Source: Cardiocondyla obscurior | Lineage: Eukaryota > Arthropoda > Insecta > Hymenoptera > Formicidae | Length of the DNA stretch: 64,000 nucleotides | Direction: 5' to 3' | Assembly (NCBI RefSeq): GCF_019399895.1 | Contig: NC_091882.1 | Span: 930,001-994,000 of the forward strand | Shown: positions 25,001 to 37,100 of the stretch, piece by piece | Layout of the letters: the number at the start of each line of letters is the position of its first letter | Position numbering within the stretch: position 1 is the stretch's first letter | Program-made: the position numbers and the translations under genes | Notes under the pieces: generated by a model | Told to the model about the DNA's origin: nothing | Database searches by the model: none | What the model saw: the letters and a program-made list of their open reading frames with translations, nothing else

Positions 25001-25128
25001 GTGGTCGTCGGGGTTTTTTTTTTTTTTTTTTAATTTCTTTTCTTCGAACAGTGAAATACAAATTCAGCCAAGATTGCATCCTGGATACGCATCGGGATTG
25101 AGGCGGAAGGAGGCTGCTGCTGTCAGCC
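19056..25128. other. 6-kb intergenic region between pescadillo and dumpy
   Basis: No gene is supported. It holds the pescadillo 3' end, a GT-rich alternating purine-pyrimidine tract near 20740-20790, poly-T runs (21080-21100, 23760) and, at the right end, a purine-rich stretch at 24660-24860 that is probably dumpy 5' untranslated region or promoter. A weak reverse-strand candidate lies at 19230-20030. Confidence 0.5.
19230..20030 (-). other. Unrecognised reverse-strand open frames
   Basis: Three reverse-strand frames with fair complexity lie in a row: one at 19487-19230 (containing CVGQCTWVDWP), one at 19930-19642 (containing TGDGCRHDDIESPIKVPCPI) and one upstream near 20030-19890 (containing TRCVTPEARFKVMHGWYTQS). 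They are Cys-bearing and could be parts of a broken or spliced gene. I recognise no family and cannot join them with convincing splice sites. A plus-strand frame overlaps the same region. Confidence 0.2.
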
Positions 25129-25138
25129 ATGGGAACGG
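25129..25138 (+). CDS. dpy: dumpy exon 1 coding part (10 nt)
   Basis: ATGGGAACGG is followed by a strong donor GTAAGT. Joined to 44160 it reads MGTAKMKHLW, in frame with the signal peptide. An in-frame ATG at 44165 could serve instead, so the first five residues may be optional. The rest of the exon upstream is probably 5' untranslated. Confidence 0.6.
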
Positions 25139-28100
25139 GTAAGTCTCGGTGTTTCCGGAAACGTTCTGGTCCCGGTATCTATCTCTTTCCAAATGCACCG
25201 TACCGCATCTGGAGTACGGCGCCAACGTACGACCGCTCCACTTTCCAATGGAGATCGTTTTCGCACCGTATGGAGCACCGTGGTGCAGCGATCTTCGTCG
25301 TGAGAAACGCTCGGTGGGAACCAATTTGGAAGTTCATTGAATTCGCGCAGTAGCCGCGCGAACGCAGAGTTCAGTGATCCCCCTTCGACACGTTTGATCG
25401 ACGGCGATCTTGGCAGAAGATTCAACGTGATAGATCGGCCGGTCTCTGCTGCTGCAAATCACGTTGCGGTTCTGCAGGTCGTCGATCGTCGAGACGCTGA
25501 CGCGGCTTTGGCCTCTTCGAGAGTCAAGGCCGAGATTATTCGCTGGGGTCTATCGTCAACTGGAATCACTCCAGGATCGTTCAAGGACTCGATTAGAACG
25601 TTCGCCTCTGTTAAACTCTCAAACACGTCCTTCGTCATTGCCGCACAATTAATATCGCTTGCCACTCGAAGATCTTGCGGCCCTTGTAATTTCGTGAGTA
25701 GTTCATGGATTAGTGGTTGCGTATTTCCTGCTAGAGCGGATGTTTATCTTCAACGTAACGAAGGTCCTATCTTTATCGAAATATCGTCTCGTTTCTTTTA
25801 TCACGTCGATCGTTTTCACCTCGAAGATCTCGACAATCATCGCACTGGCTTCTCTTGCTTACTTTCATCTTGCCGTACTTTTACTAGCAGGCTCTTCAAG
25901 TTAATTTTTACAAAGTAGTCGACCGAAAAAATGGTGTCGGCCAGGGAATACGTTACATCTCAATATAAAGGTTTCTCAAAGGCAGAGTAACGTACTTACA
26001 CGCGGTTCGTGACTGCCGATTTCCATTTCGAGCATTTCGCAGAAACTGTTGCGCGCTCTCGGCGTGAAATTAAACGTCTACTGGTATTACATCAGGATGT
26101 TCATCGGCGTCGACCTTTAGCACATCCTTTAGGCAGATGGTGTCAAGGATGTGCGCGAGGTGTGTTGGCGGCTTGATCAGAAATTATGCGGCCGCCTGGG
26201 CGTAACGCAAATCAGATATCTGTTTTTCCTTTTTCCTTTTTTTTCTTTTTTTTTTTCTACGCGACAACAAATAAATATATACTTCTTTCCATTGCAGATT
26301 ATTATTAGACGGGCGTTTTCGATCTTTCTGATTTTTATTCCGCGAAAGAAAGATAAAAAGATTTATCTCGGTAACATAAATTTTTGTAAAAAGAATTAAA
26401 CATATTGAATAACTAAAAGCAAATATTTATAATACGTTCCGCAAAACGGTTGAAAGTAATCGCATCATTGAATATCTGTATCACGTCGGTGTGCGTAAGT
26501 ACTTTAATCACTTTAGAAAGTGGCTGTGAACGACGGCGATATGTATGTACCAATGCAGACATTTGGTTACTGGCCCACCTTAAAAAAGAGACGACATATC
26601 TCACGCTTGTCCAGCCGGTCGCTTAAAGATTCGCGACTACTTTTTACTCGGTCGCATTTCCTGCAGTTAATCAGTCGAACTCATTTTTTCTAATAAAATC
26701 ATTTAAATTATTGTATTAGCGAGTATCGGGTTCAGGCGGATGGAAAAGTAGATGTAGATAATAAGTTGGCACGATTCGTTGCCAGTCTCTCTGCACTTTG
26801 TTACACGATTGCCGGCGTTGCGCAAATTAACAGTGACGTAAACGTGAATATCTAAAACTTTAACTGTAATATATTTTTTTTCGTTCCTCGATGCTCGTTA
26901 TTTCCCGCGTCCTTCATCAGCAAACCGGAACTCATCGTTCGATTTGTCAGTAAATGTGCGTAGGCAAACGCGATTTGAAAGTTAAACCGTGCCGCTTTTC
27001 GAGCGATCGCGCACCGAAATGCAGTGATTTCGAGTGGATATTTTCTGTGACAAGAAGGCATGCCTCCGCGGCTCTCGGATCCGGTTTTCATCCGCGAGTG
27101 CATACTCGCTCAGAGACGATAAAGTCGTTTGCACAAAAAAGGCCTGTATGACGCGACCGGAGACAACGCAACGACCGAAAAAAGAAAAGAAAAAGGAAAA
27201 AGAGAAAAATAAAAAATACCGGGTAGAGAAGGAAAAGCGACGGGAGTGTATTATAGCGTTCAGGGAGTAAGTAACGAGATGTATCAAGGATGCGGCAAGG
27301 ATACCTGCGGAACGACAGGATTAATCTTCCAAATGATTCCCCGAAGACGCTATCGCACGCGAAGATAAATGCAAGTACGTATTTTTGGCTCTTTCATTTC
27401 GAATTAAAAGTCGTAGGATCGCTCAAGGAATTTATTTTTTATCTTCTCGATAAGAAATATACATTCTGTGGCGGTGCGAGAATCAATCGGCTGCCAAGAT
27501 GTAGCCGCGTATTGGGAGCGAGAGAGTTGACGATGACCCCATTCGATCCGCCCACCTGTGCAGCAACTTTGCTGCTCGCATCATCTCGCAGACGAATTGG
27601 TGAACGCGCCAATCGTTTCCTTCTTTCGCGTTTCTTCCCGTGTAATTTGCCGGCTGATGGGAATTATTACGGCTCTTGTTTCTCGGAATCAGCTCGAGAT
27701 TACATCCTCATTATTAATGCGAGCGCAATGTACTCTCTATTACCTCGCCGCAGCAATTTATTTAGCTTGATTCGAGCGAGCGTGACGTCGTCGCCGTTGG
27801 TTTAGATCGACAGCGAAAGGTTCGGCATTGCCGAGGTCGCGGTTGTGCGTAGAACCTGCACTTTTGCCGATTACAATGGAAAACGCCGGGAATTAGTGTG
27901 GTTTAGAACAAATAACCGCGATGGTCGATTGACTACGTCGGCGTGTATCTCGCTTAACGCTCCGTCGTATTCGATGACAATAGGAACGGTAAACGATACC
28001 TAATAAAGTACGATTATTATAATAATATAATAAAATTGTTGAACTTAATAATTTAAATATAAGAACTGGTAATTGCACGAGTAAATTATAACTTTTAATT

Positions 28101-31100
28101 ACATATAAAAATAATAATTTTTTTTTTTTCTGCCACGTACTTTTGCCTCATGCTTCTGCGAAAAAGCTGTCGTACATATTTTTGCATAATATGAATATGT
28201 AAGTGTTTCGCGCAAATTTGTCGTAAATTTTTAACGATGCAATTGCTTTTTTCTACGAATGCATGATAATCAAATTGATTTTATTAATAGAAAATTGTTT
28301 AACAAAATAAGCCAAATTGTGCCGCAGATTATTTGAAGCTCTACCTACTCTAAATTACGTGGGATTACGTACATTCGCCAACTTTCTAACTATTATGCTA
28401 AATAAAAGCATTGCTGTGAACTTCGTGTAGCGTATCCGACACAATTTCTTTCGTAATGTGCTTGTATTTAACGTCTTATTTAATCTTCCCGAAAGAAGGA
28501 GCTCGCAATACCACCTTCCTTAAGCTGCCAATTAAACTTATTTTCGTTGTCCGCGAACAATGTAAAAATTTCTCGACGATCTCGAGTGACCTGATTTGAA
28601 CTTGGCGCTGACAACCAAACTGATTGCGTAACGAGTATTGCATGCGAGGTCTATTTTAAACACGCTCTATCGACTGCAACTGCTGGGCGTCCCTGCTGGA
28701 AATAATTAATAACCATAGTCGTCCTCGGCAGTGCTTATTGTTAGTTATTTGTCTGCGGTTACTCGCGATCGGTCTTTCGCGGTATCGCGGCAATACGACA
28801 CTTTCGTCGCCGTTGATTTCAACAAAAAGGTGGTCTATCATTACGGTGTCCTTGTACGACTGGTTTACAGTTCATCACCGACGCCGTCGTAAAAATTTTC
28901 ATTAAATCTCGTTCAGATTTTTAGAACAAGGATGTAAGCCTCCGTTAAATTGAAGTATTATGCAATCTAGATGAAAATCTTACGAGTGAGCTGGATATTT
29001 ATTCAAAATGGTCGGAAACCGTGCACTTGGCGAAATTGTTGCGCTGTACGTCTTCGCGGTATGGAAATCAGGGAGATGCCACAACATCTCCGCCAATCCG
29101 AACGCCGCTGTGCACCCGCTCTTCTCCCGCGACTCTTTAATTAGCCTGAAAGCTGGAATCAAGCCCGCGGCTTGTGGATTGAGTTGATCAAAGTATCGCC
29201 CTTCGGGCAATCTCCCTACAGCTCGCTAGCAATCTTCGCTTGCGCGACTATATCTCGTTATTATCTTGGTTCTTTCCCCTTGCTTCCTCCCTTCGGTGGA
29301 CGATACAGATGGAATGAAATTTTCTTTTGTTTCATTCCTCCGTGCCTTTCCATTGCACGGCCGAGGCGCAATTGCATGTCTGAATAGCCCCGCAGAAAAC
29401 GAAATTTCAATTTCACGATTTTTCACGTGCGAATTTATTCTCGCCTTTCGTCCCGGCGGGTCGGAAATCGGTGGGTATCTTCGCGCGAAACGACGAAGGG
29501 ATCTCAGGTGCGATCGCTAAACGGGGCCCGGTACCCTTGTCGGGAGTATCTTCGGCGAATCCCGCGATTGTTTCCGTCGCGGCTGCATTCCGGAGCGGCC
29601 CCTCTGAGGTCACCGGCGACTGGTGCTCGCGTTGATCGCGCTGTACAACCGCGCTCGTCTCTTCGAAGAAACGAAGAACTGTGAGGAATACCGATGTATA
29701 AATCCCTCGGCGAACACGTACATTTCTACATTATATTATACTTAACTGCGAGCACATGTGCGAGCGCGTACATACGCAAATCGCAGAGATGAGGAGCGAG
29801 CGAAGGAACGAAGGGGTTGCCACGGTCGTTACGGCTGATAGATGATCGGGGTGGTTGCACGACCACTCGAGCGTATCCCTCGGATAAAACCAGCAAGACG
29901 CCGCGACTCGAATAATTAATGGCAATTCGCGGAAGACAAAGTCGAATGTATTTACACGGATACTTTTCGCAGGGCGTTATTTACCCGCGAAGGGCCGGTA
30001 ATTGTAATTAGCGCGGCTCTCTCGCAAATTCACGCCGGTGTACCTGCTGCGCGGAATTCAATCCGCGCGCCGCATATCTAGTTTTCGCATTTTAATCCGC
30101 TGCTATGTACCGTAAGAATCACCAGCGCGTGTACATTCTCGGTCCTAGGAGCCGGTTTCGCCGGCGGCGATTAACTTTAACCTTGGTTTTAGCCGATTCT
30201 CCGGGTTCTCTTTCTGGAGCCGCGGCTAGAAAGAGCCGATTCTCCGTATTCTCACAGCCCATTCGAACGTGTCTGTTCGACTCTCGTCTCCTATTGACAC
30301 GCTCTTACGTATTGAGCAAACAGAGCTCAGAATTACAAATATTTAGCGGCAAATTCGTGGCGAAGAGACGGGTCAGAGACTTACTTGAATCTTCGCGGTC
30401 GCGAAAATTAAACGACGGTAGCAGAAGCGGTTGCTAATGTGAAAAAATGACTTTACGTCAAACAGCGTTGATGCACGGTAAGAGTAAAGCAAAGAAAAAG
30501 ACTTTAATAAATGAGCATCCTCGAAATGTATTCAAGAAAATTACGTGCGGCAATTTGGAACACCAAAGCGTATCGAGATGATCGAACGTTACCGCGTGAA
30601 TCGCCATTACGCGGCAAGGACTTAAAAATCCGCGCTTCGTGAGAAAATTTACAATGTCATTATCGTTACCGGCTTAATACACACCTGGCAACGTATGATA
30701 CTCGGCGGAACTCTTCTCGCTGCGCGAATAAGAGCAAGGGTCTACTTATTGCATTCCGTTGGAAGTGAGAGATTATAATTAAAGAGAAGTATCTTTAAAA
30801 AGAAAAAGTCCAAAAATAAACTGCCGCGGTGAACATCGCCGTTTATCTTACGCATGAGCGTGCTCGATTGTTCCTCGTTGTGCTTTCCGCGAATGTTCTC
30901 GTGAACGTTGCAAGTTATAAATATTACGTCTCTCTTCGGGTAAGCCGGCCATCATTTTTCCTTGACGTGCTGCTGAATTCCCGGCCACATTAAAATTACG
31001 TTTCAGTTACGCTACCGTGTAATGTATATGCGCGCGCGTAAAAGCGGTTGTGCGTATGCTTGGAATAGAATCCTGTACGGGGCGGCGATGATTAACCGTG

Positions 31101-34100
31101 AGGTCGATCGGTTACGCCGTGCTGGTGTCCACGTCCAGCCGCGCGAAAGTGGCCAAGGCGCGGTCGTCCATTGCCGATTATAGGCATCCTCCGTTCCCGA
31201 GGAGACGACTCTCCCGTCCTCTTGCCTTTTCCTTCTCGCTTCGCATCCGCACGAGCTCGAAAGAGGGAAGGGAGAAGCCGCGTGTGCGTGCGCGTGCGTG
31301 AACACGGGTAATGTCGATCTTTTCTCTCCTCTCATCTTTTCCCTCATCATTTTTCCGGTCACGAATGAGTACACCTCACGACCTTCCATCTCGCATACCT
31401 GAGCAAATGCGCGCCTACATCCATCGAGTCGACGCGGCCGCGAAGCGAGCGATACATTAGGGCCGACCGCGTCGTGACCACGAAATTGTTAATTATCAAT
31501 TAAGGCGACTCGCGAATGCCGCGCGCGGATTCAAACGACGGCTCGCGCTAAAACTGGTTTTTTTTAACGCGTGGTAATAGTTGATTTATTCCTCTTTTAC
31601 GTCCACGTTCCATCACGAGACGTAATCTCGAAAACTAATAAAAGTAAAAAATGTCAGCATAAAATTGTATAAAAATTATAGTTCCTATAAATTTATATTT
31701 TATGGATGAAAAGGAATTTTAAAATTATACGGACGACAAAAGGCGAGAAAAAGGTCTCGTCTTTCTAGCTAAAAGAAATAAAAAAAAAAAATAAAAAAAA
31801 TACAGCGTTGGCGTACTTGTACGCATTTAACGCGCGTTCTCGCGACGTGGTAACGCAAGTTTCGTTTCGCGATCAGATCGGGGCGGGCCGCATGTTGCTC
31901 GTGAGGAAAGTCACGACAGCAGAAAGAGAGGGAGTGTATAAGCCACCGAGATAAATTTTCCCTCGGCGTGCCTCTTCTTCCTCTTCTCTCTCTCTCTCCC
32001 TTGCATTTTCCTCGCGCGTCCTTCTCGCGCTGGTCTCGGTCGCTCCACACACCGCCTCGGTCTTTCCACCTTGTGCTTCGCCGCCCAGAAGCGGGCTCTT
32101 CTTCGACCTCTCGCGGCCGCCGAGTTTGCAGGCGCCATTACTCGCTCTCTTCCCCTACCGTTGTCCTCCACCGCTGCTCTTCCACAACGTTCCCCTTGCG
32201 CTATCCCTCGTCCCGCGTACTCCACCTCTTCTACTTCTACTACTACTACTACTATTGCTACTACGTCAATGTTACTTCTTCTTCTTCTTCTTCTTCGTGG
32301 TGTCGTAGTCTTCTTCTTATCTCGCTCGTCTCTACGAGTCAAGGACCGTTCTCAAGGAGGTCGCTCCTTTTAACCGAGCGTGTACTACACTCCGTGGCCT
32401 TTGTCTCCGCGAATCGTCTTTACATAGGGCACCACGAAGTACGCTAAGGGCATCCTTCGTCGAAGTTACTTGGCGAGATAGTTTCACTTGATGCAGCTCG
32501 CTTAGTTTAGCAGGATCTATTTACTTGTCAATTATTTTTTCGCGCATTGCAGCGCATCGCGTTGGAACAGAGAGAGTTTTCTCAGGGATAAAACACGAGT
32601 TTGGTCGATATTCCGTTTAAATTTATTATGTTAAAAAAAAGCCTTCTTTAATTTTTTAATATAATTAATTTGATAAATAATAACGTGCACGTGTTGGTGC
32701 AAAATTGGAGAAAAAAAGTCCATCGACGATGCAGTCTTAATTTTAAAACAATTTACACTGATAGTTTTATCGGATAGTTTATCAAAAGATTGATCGGCAA
32801 ACTTTGTGATTAAGATAATTGGAGAGCGATGCTCAATTACGTTGAACTTCGACAAACATCCCTTTTTTTTATTTTTTATTATTTATCAACCAGATCTTTT
32901 TAAATCTGTTATTTAAGTAAAGTACAAAATTAAACGACTGGACGTTTGGTATTGTCTTCAATTTTTATATACTGTCTTCTATTCTCTTCCGAGTACAGGG
33001 TCGGTCGTGAAAAGGAAGAATGACTCAGACTTATTGCGAAGGAACAGTCTCGTCTATCCCTGCGCTTCATTACGATCAGTAATTGCATACCCCCGATGCT
33101 TCTGATCACATTCTTCTTTCTGCCTCCCTTCCAAGGGCACAAAAATTTAGTCGTACACTCGTCACGCATCGGTGGCTAAGTACAGACTCTGGACAGGTAT
33201 AACCTACGCCAGAGAATCCTCGCTTCAAGGGATTGCGTCTACAAGTACATACAATCGCGCATCGGTGATCTAATTGGGTCTTAATCGAAAGGCGCGCGCG
33301 TAGGACGCAAGGGCCGCAATGATTTGCGCCTAACGTAACACGTTGAATTGCCGACAATTAATGCTAAGTGCACGTTACTCGAATATATGTATTTTTATTT
33401 TTTTTTTTTTCTATTTTGCACCCTGTCGAGGTCTGTAATGCAAAAAGGGAGAAATGGGAGGAGGAAAAACCGAGAGATAGTTGCCCGGTCTGGTCCGCAG
33501 GTGTGGTATCGATCGCGCGTAATTAAACGTAATTTCTCGTTACTGTAACTTACAGCGGGAGTCGCACGTGAGCAGTCGTTTGGTATCACACCGTTACAGG
33601 AAACGTCGCGATCTCGGGGGAGAAAAACGAACTATCACAGATCGAAACGAATTAACAGCAATTTATACTGGATATACTGGATTAACGCGAAAGACGCAGG
33701 TAGCAATTTTAGTCTTCCAATGTGCAAAGAGCGCCCGGAGATGACGGAAGTTCGTCTCTCTCTTTCACGTCTTGAGAAAGATAGCTGACATCACTTCCCT
33801 CGAGCCACGAGGCCGCTGCTCGTCGAGGGAGTTGAAGGAAGAGACTTTACATTGCGTAACGCGTTACGAGCACGCTCTTCCGTTCGTTTTTATTGTATTT
33901 ATGCGAATTCCGCGACTCGCTGATCGACAGCGTCGATTTTATGTCGCCGCTGGTGCGGTCGACGATGATTACAAAAAAAAGTTACGTAATTTATCTCAAG
34001 TACGCGTGATGCGCGCAGCATTTGCATAAGGCCGATCAGTAAGGTTCGGCGTTACCAACGTTGCGTTGCTCGGATAAACGTGATTCGCGCGTATATTATT

Positions 34101-37100
34101 GTAAATCACGTTTATCCGAGTCATCGCGTGATGATGTGCACACGCACGCATTGTGGAAACGGTAAAGTGGCGATTTCCGCGGCGCCCGGGTGTGATAATG
34201 ATAAAAATAAATGAACTTATTTGCATCCGAGCAACCGGCCGGACACTTGGATGATCAATCATTATCTTGATGTATGTCTAACTGTAAATAATTATTAGCG
34301 ATTTAAAAAATTGTCGCGATTTATTTCGGATCATTATTTAAATTTTACGCGATCATGCAAATATGCGATAACGCTGCGACGACTACTACGACTACTACAT
34401 CCCGCATCCCATTAAGACTAAAATATTCAGTCATTAACGCGATCATTAAGCGAAAGTAGATTCAAGAGATGAACGCCAAGTTGCTTAAACGAATCTTAAA
34501 TCCCACGTGAGGTCTTAATAACAATCAACAGTCTCGTTAACGATTGAAAAGGAAATGGAAGGAGAAACGCAACACGTTTTCTACATTCTAAATAAATTAT
34601 GCGAAGCAAAACGCGGTGGAACGAATCGCAAGAATGTAAACGCACGATTCTTGCCGTTATTTGCTGGCGAAGCTTTCCGTTAAAAGAAAAAAAAAAAAAA
34701 AAATAAGTAAAATAAGAGTTATGACCAAGATCGCGGCAACAACTCCAGCTTCCGGATCGACCATGCACATTAATCGCGCTATATTAATGCGCTTTCTTTC
34801 TCTCTCTCTTTCTCTCACTCCCTTTGAAGAAGCAGCGCGATAAGTGCAACGTGACATGTAGTCGTGTAAGTACGAGGTAACTCGCGATCCACGACGTAAC
34901 ACCGTGGTGTAATTCCCCGTGATAATATTTCCACGCGGCTCTCTAAACGTGTACTCGCGCGCAAGTTCTTCTCTCGACCTTCCACCCTTTAACGGTTACG
35001 ATGCAATTATTTCAGCTTCGAGACGACGGTGTCGGAGAGGGTCACGGTGCAAATTACTTTGCGAGTCCTTTCCGGAATTCCGCGACGTTCGCCAAACAGA
35101 CGCGTTCTCCACCGCGCGGATAATTAGATTATTGTTTTATTGACTGCAGCCGTCGCGCTTCTGTCGATAATGATCGCCGATGACGTCGGTGACGGCAGAA
35201 GATGTCGATTTCTTTTCCGCTAACCTTGGTTACGACTGCCTACGACAGAATCGCGGATTCGCCAGACACGTAAAGCTGCTAAAGGACGCGATCGTCACGA
35301 GTGAAAATTCACCGAATACCATTTTCCTAAATAACCTCCGCAGGTTTCGAATGGGCGCAAAACCGGCACGCTTTACGCCCGTTTTGTATCATGAATATAT
35401 TCATCGGCCAACACCTACGGTGTCTTTTATAATGCCGTAGACCTTGACGTGTTTTTTCAGCAAAAGTAATTGAAGGAGAAATCGTACTTTATGGCTTTTC
35501 TTTGCCAACTTTGGAATTATACGTTTTCAGACAGTTAAACCTCGCACTCCTCCGTCAGTTTCGATGATTTTCTCGCATTTAGCGCGTTCTAATCGGCACG
35601 CATCCCACTTCTTGCCCAGTGGCAATAAAGTTAATAATATAGAGATGCAGATTTATCGATTCGCGCCCTGTCGCCTGTCAACTATTCTCTTACACACCGC
35701 TTTAAATCTCATGTGTATGTAGGATGTACTTAATATGATACTTTTCTTTTTTCTTTTTTTTTTTTTTTTTTTTGTATCAAGACTCAGCCGTTCCGCTGCT
35801 GGCTGGAACAGGTACATCCTGGTTATGAAGTTAGATTACATCCTAATTTCCCCCATCTGCATGACGCTTAACGACATAGCGGGACAATCTATACGTAAGG
35901 TGTAACATTGCAAAGAATACGATAAACGACGTCTTCACTTTATCCGCTGTATTCGTGAGGGTAAATCAATAATTTTCGTATCAAGGGACCGGGAGAATAA
36001 ATTCACCGTTGCTACTGCAATTACATCGCGTTATAAAAGAAAAAAATTTACGGCGTTACAAGCTGAGCCGGGTGGAACACGTGAAGAATTAATAGTCGCA
36101 CGCGTTTTAGCCCGATATCGGCGGGAAATAAAAGTGTAACGGCCTGTCGATAGCGTCTCATCAACGCAGAATCATTCCGAGGAAAAATAGCCTACAATAT
36201 GTGCCGTTAAAACGGTGAATTTTCACAACTGCGGCAATCAATTTGCCGACTCGTCACAATGGGCAACACGTGTTAGACAGCGCGCGGCAAAATTGCTGTA
36301 ATTTACCGTTTCGCACCAGTCATCTAGGCGTGTATACGTGTTTCTTCTAAACCAATAATAAAGCGGTATTTTCATGCAAGCTATGTATGTCTAAGTACCT
36401 CATCGTTCGATAATACGAGCAATTCTCTGGCGGCGCGTTCGTTTCCCGCATATTTCCTTGATCGCATCGCCGCTGTTCCTTTGGTGACTCACCTTCTCTT
36501 TTAGTTAGCGGCATAATGCTCGTACTCACGCCGCATCTGTAATCAGTAATACGAGAGAGGGACGGTTATATTATATAAAAAGATAAGGAAAATGGATGTG
36601 GAAAATGGAAAATACCTGGGGCTTAAAATAGAAAATGTTTTATCACATCAGGTCTAAAAACAATTTTACATTTTCATGTCATGTGAATAAAATGCGGTTG
36701 TACCTTATTCTATTGAACGGCAAGAACTTTTCAATAATTAATAAATTATCCTGTCGGCTGATTAACGCAATAATAATGTTAAAATAAAACTCGATGTCTT
36801 GAGACTGTTGATTTCGATGGAATTTCTATGCGTTGAACGCGTCTTGTTTTTCTGCGGTTTACATGGCATTAACGTTCTTCCTCTTCCTTTTCCTCTTCTT
36901 AATAGTGGACTTCCGATTATGGCTTATCTGACGTGAGATCTAATTCGACGCGGTACAGTGATTGTAATATTTTCAATGCATCCCAGCTTGCGAAGAATCA
37001 AAGATGAAAGCTATTTATGGACGAACTTCGACCGTGTTTTTAAAAGTTATTATATAATGGTACTGATTATATTTCGCGTGTCTCACGCGTGACGGTAAAA

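Noticed and set aside
27290..27805. 171-codon plus-strand open frame in dumpy intron 1
   Set aside because: It lies in GC-richer sequence where stops are rare, overlaps another open frame, and shows no domain pattern or splice context.
31911..32447. Overlapping 143- and 159-codon frames on both strands
   Set aside because: They are products of the pyrimidine-rich and trinucleotide-repeat block; the proteins are low-complexity Ser/Arg/Tyr strings.
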